NCBI GenBank assembly: GCA_003647035.1
Contig: QMMB01000005.1
Location: forward strand, 1 to 19,290
From: Deltaproteobacteria bacterium
GTDB taxonomy: Bacteria; Myxococcota_A; Polyangia; Polyangiales; Houyiibacteriaceae
Direction: 5' to 3'
DNA: 19,290 nucleotides
A program made the position numbers and the translations under genes. Of the stretch, positions 14,566-19,290 are shown in pieces; position 1 is the first letter of the stretch, and every line of letters starts with the position of its first letter. Under the pieces are notes generated by a model, which had not been told where the DNA came from, ran no database searches, and saw nothing but the letters and a program-made list of their open reading frames with translations.

Positions 14566-15369
14566 ATGGTCGAGCGGGTCATCGTAGTCGGGCTAGCGAT
14601 CGCGCTGTTCGGCGGTTGCGACTGCGAGCCGAAGGGCCCACCTCAGCAGGAGGCAACGCCCGAGGTCTTTCAAGCCGTCATGAGAGACCACGCCGCGCTC
14701 TCGGTCGTGGCACGAAATGCTCTGATTCGGGGCGACCTCCCCGTCGCGCGGCAAGCGATGCGCAAGCTGGGCTTTTTCATGGAGCACGTCCCCTTCCCCA
14801 AACAAGGCAAGGAGTACGCGCGCATCACCCGGGAGCTCGCGGGCCAAGTGCGCGAAGCGGGCGACCTCGAAGAGGCATGCATGGCGTTTGCGCGGCTCTC
14901 GTACGCATGCGGGCAATGCCACCACGCCCTCGACGGTGGACCCCCAATGAAGCTCGACCCAACACCGGAAGGCCAAGACCTGACCATGCACATGCGACGT
15001 CACTATTGGGCGATCGAGCGGATGTGGGAGGCGCTATTGAGTGACTCGCCGGAGACCTTCCAAATGGCAGCCAGGATGCTCGCCGAGGCACCGCTGCACG
15101 GGTCACATGAGCCCGACAGGGAGAGCCACGCGGGCGCCACACGTCTCGGTTACGAGGTTCACGACCTTGCGTTCGCCGCCGCAGTCGAGGGCAAAGCACG
15201 TGAAGACGAATACGTGCCGAAGCCGGGGGAGCCGGTGGAGGGCAAACCGACCACACGAGGACAGGCGGAGATCTTCGGGCGCCTTCTATCGGCGTGCAAC
15301 CAGTGCCATACGCTGGTCGACGTGAAACCGAATCTCACGCCCAAGGAGCGCAGAAGGGCAACGCCGTGA
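14566..15369 (+). CDS. Putative di-heme c-type cytochrome lipoprotein
   Basis: A 267-residue exported protein. A short charged start and hydrophobic core end at LFGGC (C18), a plausible lipobox, so it should be lipid-anchored outside the cytoplasmic membrane. Two CxxCH heme sites are present, CGQCH (C115, C118, H119) and CNQCH (C244, C247, H248), each following a long helical stretch. The halves look loosely repeated, each a helical bundle with a C-terminal heme motif as in class II-like cytochromes. I recognise no named family. The ATG at 14566 gives the cleanest signal; a GTG at 14548 is also possible. It is placed in an operon after the tandem usp gene and its stop overlaps the next start as GTGA. 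A role as a redox sensor or electron carrier is inference. Confidence 0.8.
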   Translation: MVERVIVVGLAIALFGGCDCEPKGPPQQEATPEVFQAVMRDHAALSVVARNALIRGDLPVARQAMRKLGFFMEHVPFPKQGKEYARITRELAGQVREAGDLEEACMAFARLSYACGQCHHALDGGPPMKLDPTPEGQDLTMHMRRHYWAIERMWEALLSDSPETFQMAARMLAEAPLHGSHEPDRESHAGATRLGYEVHDLAFAAAVEGKAREDEYVPKPGEPVEGKPTTRGQAEIFGRLLSACNQCHTLVDVKPNLTPKERRRATP

Positions 15370-15668
15370 GCGGCCTACCCCACGCCCTGCTCCTTGGCGC
15401 TTGTCTTGTCGCGCTCGTGAGCAGTTGCGCGAGTGGCCGGGTACGCGGTGGGCAGGGCACCGAAATGCAACAAGCGCAAGAGTACCAGCCCAGTACAAAG
15501 GTGAATCCCCCCCAGGGCAATATCGACCGAACATCAGGACCGCTCGACCTGCCCACACCGCCCCCGGTACTCGAAATCGATCTCGAACGCCGTCGCCAAC
15601 CAGTCGGACCCGGGCTCGAGCCTGAGCCGGAACCCGAACCGGGCCACCACCCAGAACAGCCACAATGA
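15366..15668 (+). CDS. Small putative lipoprotein with Pro/Glu-rich tail
   Basis: A 100-residue protein starting at GTG 15366, which overlaps the previous stop as GTGA. A hydrophobic segment ends in LVSSC (C21), a good lipobox. The mature part is polar and probably disordered, ending with a short EPEPEPEPG repeat and GHHPEQPQ. There is no recognisable domain. The overlap with the di-heme lipoprotein and the shared export route suggest the two work together or are at least translated together. The weakest of the called genes in terms of homology, but signal sequence and coupling support it. Confidence 0.62.
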   Translation: MSGLPHALLLGACLVALVSSCASGRVRGGQGTEMQQAQEYQPSTKVNPPQGNIDRTSGPLDLPTPPPVLEIDLERRRQPVGPGLEPEPEPEPGHHPEQPQ

Positions 15669-15669
15669 G

Positions 15670-16938
15670 ATGTCCAAGCTCTGCTCTGCCGACGAAGCGG
15701 TCAACCACATCAACTCCAACCAACGCGTGTTCGTGCATGGAGGCGCCGCAACTCCCACCGGGCTGTTGGACGCCCTGGTCCGAGAAGCGAGCCGGCTTCG
15801 CGACGTCGAGCTAATCCACCTGCACACATCGGGGGAAGCGACCTACGCCAAGCCGGAATACGCACGCTCGTTTCGCGTGGCGAATCTGTTTGTCGGCCAC
15901 AACATGCGCCGCTACGTCGACGGGGCCCGAGTCGACTACCTTCCCTGCTTTCTCTCCGAGATTCCCCAGTTGTTCCGTTCGGGACGGCGCGCGCTCGACG
16001 TCGCGCTCGTTCAGGTGTCGCCGCCCGACAAGCGCGGGTATTGCAGCCTCGGCGTGTCGGTCGACGTGGCCCGAGCGGCAGTGGACTCCGCAAAGATCGT
16101 GATCGCCCAGGTCAATCGTCACATGCCGCGGGTCCATGGCGACGGCTTCGTACACATCGACCAACTCGATTGGCTAGTCGAGCACGACGAGCCCCTCCCG
16201 GAGTTCCCCGCCCCGCGCCCCGGCGAGGCGGAGCAGGCGATTGGACATCATACGGCCGCGCTCGTGGAGGACGGGGCTACCCTTCAAATGGGCATTGGGG
16301 CGGTCCCCGACGCTGTCCTGGCCGCACTCAAGAGCCATCGTCACCTGGGTGTTCACACCGAGATGTGGTCCGACGGGTTGCTGCCTCTGCTCGAGTGCGG
16401 AGCCGTCGACAACAGCCGCAAAATAGTACACCCAGGCCGGACCGTGTCCGGCTTCGTCATGGGCACGCGTCGCGTGTATGACTACGTCGACGACAACCCG
16501 ACTGTCGTCCAGTACGATATCGGGTACGTGAACCGGGTCGCGGTCATCAACCGGAACCCCAAGGTCACCGCGATCAATTCTGCGGTCGAAGTAGACCTCA
16601 CCGGGCAGGTTTGCGCCGATTCCATCGGCCATCGCGTCATCTCCGGGGTCGGCGTACAAATGGATTTCATTCGTGGCGCGATGACCTCGGAGGGAGGCAA
16701 ACCGATCATCGCGCTGACCAGTCGCACCCGAAAAGGTATCCCACGAATCGTGCCCACGCTGCGCCGGGGCGCCGGCGTCGTCACGACGCGAGCACACGTT
16801 CGCTTCATCATCACCGAGAATGGCGCCGTCGACCTCTATGGAAGAACACTCAACGAGCGCGCTCAATTGCTCATCTCGATTGCGCACCCCGACGACCAAG
16901 AAGCGCTCGAGCGCGCATGGTTCGACGAACGCGCCTAG
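15670..16938 (+). CDS. Acetyl-CoA hydrolase/CoA-transferase family protein (Cat1-like)
   Basis: A 422-residue protein of the family that includes 4-hydroxybutyrate CoA-transferase, succinyl-CoA:acetate CoA-transferase and acetyl-CoA hydrolase. The N-terminal half holds VFVHGGAATPTGLLDAL. The C-terminal half has GIGAVPDAVLAAL and then GVHTEMWSDGLLPLLECG, where E231 is the predicted catalytic glutamate that forms the CoA thioester intermediate. Near the end come GVGVQMDFIRGA and GGKPIIAL. Substrate cannot be assigned from sequence by eye. The ATG at 15670 follows the small lipoprotein stop after one base and has no obvious Shine-Dalgarno, implying coupled translation. It ends 7 bases from the convergent four-CBS gene. 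In a low-oxygen setting it could recycle CoA or exchange acetate for energy; that is inference. Confidence 0.92.
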   Translation: MSKLCSADEAVNHINSNQRVFVHGGAATPTGLLDALVREASRLRDVELIHLHTSGEATYAKPEYARSFRVANLFVGHNMRRYVDGARVDYLPCFLSEIPQLFRSGRRALDVALVQVSPPDKRGYCSLGVSVDVARAAVDSAKIVIAQVNRHMPRVHGDGFVHIDQLDWLVEHDEPLPEFPAPRPGEAEQAIGHHTAALVEDGATLQMGIGAVPDAVLAALKSHRHLGVHTEMWSDGLLPLLECGAVDNSRKIVHPGRTVSGFVMGTRRVYDYVDDNPTVVQYDIGYVNRVAVINRNPKVTAINSAVEVDLTGQVCADSIGHRVISGVGVQMDFIRGAMTSEGGKPIIALTSRTRKGIPRIVPTLRRGAGVVTTRAHVRFIITENGAVDLYGRTLNERAQLLISIAHPDDQEALERAWFDERA

Positions 16939-16945
16939 AGGCGGC

Positions 16946-17710
16946 TCAGCTCATGACACGGGCGAAGTCCAAGCCGCCGACGATCCCGGTCACCCCACGG
17001 TCGTCCTCGATCAAGATGCGCCGCACGCTCATTCCAAGCGCCTGCTCTGCGGCGCGGCCTAGGCTCATTCGGGCGGGGAGAATCAAGATGCGGACGTTCA
17101 TGGCATTTTCCACCGCTGTGCTCGGGGGCAGCCGGCGGGAGTCGAGAGCGCAGGCCTGGTCGAAGATGCCGATCGGGAAATCTTCCTCGACCACGACCAG
17201 GCCATGCTTGTTGGAGAGATCGAGCCGGTCGACCGCCAATGCGATGGATTCGTCCGCCCTGATCTTCACCACGGAGCCAGACGCTATCTCCGAGATCGGG
17301 GTCTTGAGACGCTTGTCGTGCACTGCACGCATGAGGTCGCGCGTGGAGACGACGCCCTCGGGCTTGCCGCCACTCGTCACGAAGACACGATGCACGCGTT
17401 CCTTTAGCATCAGCTTCGCGGCTTCTGCCAGGCCCGCCTCCAGCGAAACCTGAAGCGCAGGTGATTTCATGACCTCTTCAACGGGGCGATCTGGAACGCG
17501 AAACGTCTCGCCGTGGATGAATACCGCAGCGTGGAGAATATCCGTGCGAGAAACCACGCCCTTGAGCTGGCCGGCGTCGTCCACGACAGCGAGCGCGGAC
17601 ACGCCTTGATTGGAGAACAGAGCGTTCGCGGCGACCAAGCTTTCCCCGATACGAATCGTCTCGACAGGGCTGGTCATGTACTCGGTCACGGGCATTTCAA
17701 AGTTAGCCAT
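16946..17710 (-). CDS. Four-CBS-domain protein (two Bateman modules)
   Basis: A 254-residue protein built entirely of four CBS repeats: about residues 7-62 (VTEYMTSPVETI), 77-130 (VEEVMKSPALQV), 138-190 (ISEIASGSVVKI) and 200-253 (VENAMNVRILIL). The first two are canonical (VVSRTDIL, VVSTRDLM); the last two are more diverged. No enzymatic or DNA-binding domain is attached, so it is probably a nucleotide sensor acting by protein contact. A strong ribosome site (AGGAGAG) precedes the ATG at 17710. It lies 125 bases downstream of the DUF5335 gene on the same strand; I find no separate promoter in that gap, so the two may be cotranscribed. Confidence 0.93.
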   Translation of the reverse strand: MANFEMPVTEYMTSPVETIRIGESLVAANALFSNQGVSALAVVDDAGQLKGVVSRTDILHAAVFIHGETFRVPDRPVEEVMKSPALQVSLEAGLAEAAKLMLKERVHRVFVTSGGKPEGVVSTRDLMRAVHDKRLKTPISEIASGSVVKIRADESIALAVDRLDLSNKHGLVVVEEDFPIGIFDQACALDSRRLPPSTAVENAMNVRILILPARMSLGRAAEQALGMSVRRILIEDDRGVTGIVGGLDFARVMS

Positions 17711-17835
17711 CTCTCCTACCTCTTCGTGTCAGGCGCCCGGTGAGTGAGCGCCACGGTTCTCGAACACCCGCGCCCCCGCCTCGTGGGCCACCAAAATCCA
17801 CGTCCGCGCCACCATCAAGGCTCCGTAGCCGGAAG

Positions 17836-18171
17836 TCAGGAGGCTGGCAACGAGGGAAGCGCTCGAAGCTCGATGATCTGCTTCGTGCCGTCCTGGGCAA
17901 CGACCTCGACACTCGAGAGCCTCCCCGCCTCTTCGCGAACGTAGATTTCCTTCGGCCTAGGCACCCGGTGAGCGATGCTGGAAGTGGCTACCTCGAAAAC
18001 CTCGCCATTCGAGTCGTAGCTCATCCCCAGCAGCACACCGTTCTCGGTCTCGAGCTGCACGCCGATATCGTCTCCCAAAATGGATACGCCGACCCGCATC
18101 GACGGGAGGCGCTTTGCAACCTCATCGAAGTATTGTCGCCATTTCGAAGGTTCTAGTTTCCGTGTCGTCAT
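17836..18171 (-). CDS. DUF5335 family protein
   Basis: A 111-residue protein. The start MTTRKLEPSKWRQYFDEVAK, the middle VLLGMSYDSNGEVFEVA and the end PKEIYVREEAGRLSSVEVV followed by TKQIIEL match the uncharacterised DUF5335 family as I remember it. It is predicted soluble and alpha/beta, with no known activity. In genomes this family tends to occur near Usp, CBS and stress genes, as here. The ATG at 18171 is chosen over a TTG at 18183 because GGAGGAG (18181-18175) is ideally placed. A strong -24/-12 element lies just upstream. It is the probable first gene of a two-gene unit with the four-CBS protein. Confidence 0.82.
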   Translation of the reverse strand: MTTRKLEPSKWRQYFDEVAKRLPSMRVGVSILGDDIGVQLETENGVLLGMSYDSNGEVFEVATSSIAHRVPRPKEIYVREEAGRLSSVEVVAQDGTKQIIELRALPSLPAS

Positions 18172-18200
18172 CGTCTCCTCCAAGATTGGGGTTCACACGA

Positions 18201-18216
18201 AGCAAACCCCGTGCCT
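18201..18216 (-). promoter_or_regulatory. Candidate sigma-54 (-24/-12) promoter of the DUF5335/CBS unit
   Basis: On the minus strand AGGCACG-GGGT-TTGCT differs from TGGCACG-N4-TTGCW only at the first base, with GG and GC exactly 10 bases apart. The predicted start point is about 18190, giving a 19-base leader that holds GGAGGAG and ends at the ATG at 18171. Element, spacing, ribosome site and start are all consistent, which makes this the best promoter in the window. The -12 half also forms one arm of a small GGGGTT/AACCCC inverted repeat (18188-18210). Confidence 0.55.
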
Positions 18217-18338
18217 ACTCCGGCCCCCTAGTTCCGTGGGAAATTTGGGGAAAGGGGGCAAGCTGTGCGCAGATTGATCGCGGCACGATAGAATTGCGTG
18301 ACAGCAGGCTTCGAGTCCGTGAGCGGAGCGTCCTTGCT

Positions 18339-18354
18339 TGGTATGCTAGTTGCC
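18339..18354 (+). promoter_or_regulatory. Possible sigma-54 element upstream of the COG2187 kinase (weak)
   Basis: TGGTAT-GCTAG-TTGCC has the required GG-N10-GC spacing and is close to the cbb3 operon element (TGGTAA-ACCGG-TTGCC). The predicted start point (about 18365) leaves a leader of only 7 bases before the ATG at 18372. That is short, so either the leader is minimal or this is not the promoter. Confidence 0.25.
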
Positions 18355-18371
18355 GCGCTACACGGAGTGTA

Positions 18372-19290
18372 ATGGGAAACCTCAAAACAGATCTCGAGGC
18401 GGCAGGCTTCGAGCTGATCGAGACGCACATCTCCTGGGTCTTCCTGGGGGCGGCGGATGTGTTCAAGGTCAAGCGTCCGGTCGACTTGAGCTTCCTCGAC
18501 TTCACCACCCTCGAGAAACGGCGGGAGGCCTGCGACGCGGAGCTGCGCCTCAACCGGCGACTCGCGCCCGAGGTCTATATCGATGTAATCCCGATCACCG
18601 TCAGCGCTTCGGGCGTCCACGCAATCGCAGGCGAAGGCACGGTAGTGGACTGGGCCGTACGCATGCGCCGTCTTGCGAGCGAGACACGTGCCGACGAGCT
18701 GCTGCAAGCCGGCCTCCTCGAGCCGAGGCACATCGACGAGCTCGCTGCCCACGTCGCGCGCTTTCACGAAGGTGCACGGTGCGACGCGGAGACGTCTCGA
18801 CACGGAGACGCCGCCACCATTCGCTGCAACGTGAAGGAGAACTTCGAGCAGACTCGGGGCCTGATCGGCGATTACCTGAGCGCCGATCAAGCGCACGAGA
18901 TCGAAGCCTGGCAACTCGGCATGCTCGGCAACGAAGGTCCCTTCATGGCGAGAGTCGACGCGAGCCGCGTTCGCGACGGGCACGGTGACCTGAGGCTCGA
19001 GCACGTCTACTTCGGGACAGACGGGTCGATCACGATCATCGATTGCATCGAGTTCAACGACCGCTTTCGCTACGGCGATGTCTGCGCAGACATCGCGTTC
19101 TTGTCGATGGATCTCGCGTGGCATGGGCGCGTGGACCTCGCGGAGCGATTTCTGGCTCGGTACGCTCGCGAGTCGAACGACTACGAGCTCTACTCAGTCG
19201 TCAATTTCTACGAGAGTTACCGCGCATTCGTCAGGGGCAAGGTTGCATCACTGCTGGCAGCAGACACCGAAGCGTCGCCTGGTGCGAGGG
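18372..19290 (+). CDS. COG2187-type aminoglycoside-phosphotransferase-like kinase (partial, cut by window end)
   Basis: 306 codons are present from the ATG at 18372 and the frame is still open at the edge. The opening FELIETHISWVFLGAADVFKVKRPVDLSFLDFTT (about residues 14-47) and the kinase core are characteristic of COG2187: HGDLRLEH (H204, D206) as catalytic loop and IIDCIEFNDRFRYGDVCADI with D224 as metal-binding Asp. Many members continue with a P-loop ATPase domain of about 170 residues (COG0645); that part, if present, lies to the right. Substrate is unknown; resistance is not implied. Mycobacterial Rv2004c of the DosR regulon belongs to this group. It is divergent from DUF5335 across 200 bases. 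ATG was chosen because it directly precedes the conserved block. Confidence 0.88.
   Translation, partial: MGNLKTDLEAAGFELIETHISWVFLGAADVFKVKRPVDLSFLDFTTLEKRREACDAELRLNRRLAPEVYIDVIPITVSASGVHAIAGEGTVVDWAVRMRRLASETRADELLQAGLLEPRHIDELAAHVARFHEGARCDAETSRHGDAATIRCNVKENFEQTRGLIGDYLSADQAHEIEAWQLGMLGNEGPFMARVDASRVRDGHGDLRLEHVYFGTDGSITIIDCIEFNDRFRYGDVCADIAFLSMDLAWHGRVDLAERFLARYARESNDYELYSVVNFYESYRAFVRGKVASLLAADTEASPGAR

Noticed and set aside
16932..16943. Small hairpin CGCCTAGAGGCG between the CoA transferase and the convergent CBS gene as a terminator
   Set aside because: The stem is short, the loop only 2-4 bases, and no T-run follows on either side. It overlaps the stop codon and may be chance.
18372..19290. 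Aminoglycoside resistance gene
   Set aside because: The kinase fold resembles aminoglycoside phosphotransferases, but the conserved blocks are those of COG2187, a group without known resistance function.

Overview
The window is GC-rich bacterial chromosome of about 19.3 kb, densely coding on both strands. I see no tRNA, rRNA, CRISPR array, insertion sequence or phage gene. Na+-NQR, a cbb3 oxidase with a fused CcoNO subunit, several Usp and CBS proteins, lipoproteins and sigma-54-like promoters suggest an aerobic or microaerobic Gram-negative bacterium. The Myxococcota/Deltaproteobacteria are my best guess, but this is inference from gene content and codon use.

Region 1 (1-4069, minus strand) runs from a YwiC-like membrane protein through a two-CBS protein to nqrA, nqrB and the start of nqrC, which is cut by the left edge. 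These genes encode the start of the Na+-pumping NADH:quinone oxidoreductase. Region 2 (4235-12062, plus strand) is a seven-gene cbb3 oxidase operon: a SafE/DsbD_2-type membrane protein with a His-rich tail, ccoI, ccoS, a ccoN-ccoO fusion, ccoQ, a mono-heme ccoP and ccoG. Every junction in it overlaps. No ccoH is recognisable. Together, Regions 1 and 2 cover electron entry from NADH and exit to O2 at low oxygen.

Region 3 (12059-12952, minus) holds two single-domain Usp genes converging on ccoG. Region 4 (13129-16938, plus) is a likely operon of a hemerythrin-like protein, a tandem Usp, a di-heme c-type lipoprotein, a small lipoprotein and a Cat1-type CoA transferase/hydrolase. Region 5 (16946-18171, minus) has a four-CBS protein preceded by a DUF5335 protein. 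Region 6 (18372 to the right edge, plus) is a COG2187-type phosphotransferase cut by the window end.

The main unexpected signal is regulatory. The three divergent intergenic regions (4070-4234, 12953-13128, 18184-18371) all hold sequences with sigma-54 (-24/-12) geometry. The best are upstream of the DUF5335 gene and the hemerythrin gene. Two of the three also hold the dyad CGCA-N5-TGCG. It occurs once upstream of the cbb3 operon and twice, as a perfect 13-bp inverted repeat, between the divergent usp and hemerythrin genes. I propose that one enhancer-binding protein with RpoN controls the oxidase and the Usp/CBS/hemerythrin/COG2187 set. That protein set resembles part of the mycobacterial DosR dormancy regulon. 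No regulator gene lies in the window, so this is a hypothesis. No stretch longer than about 190 bases lacks a gene.
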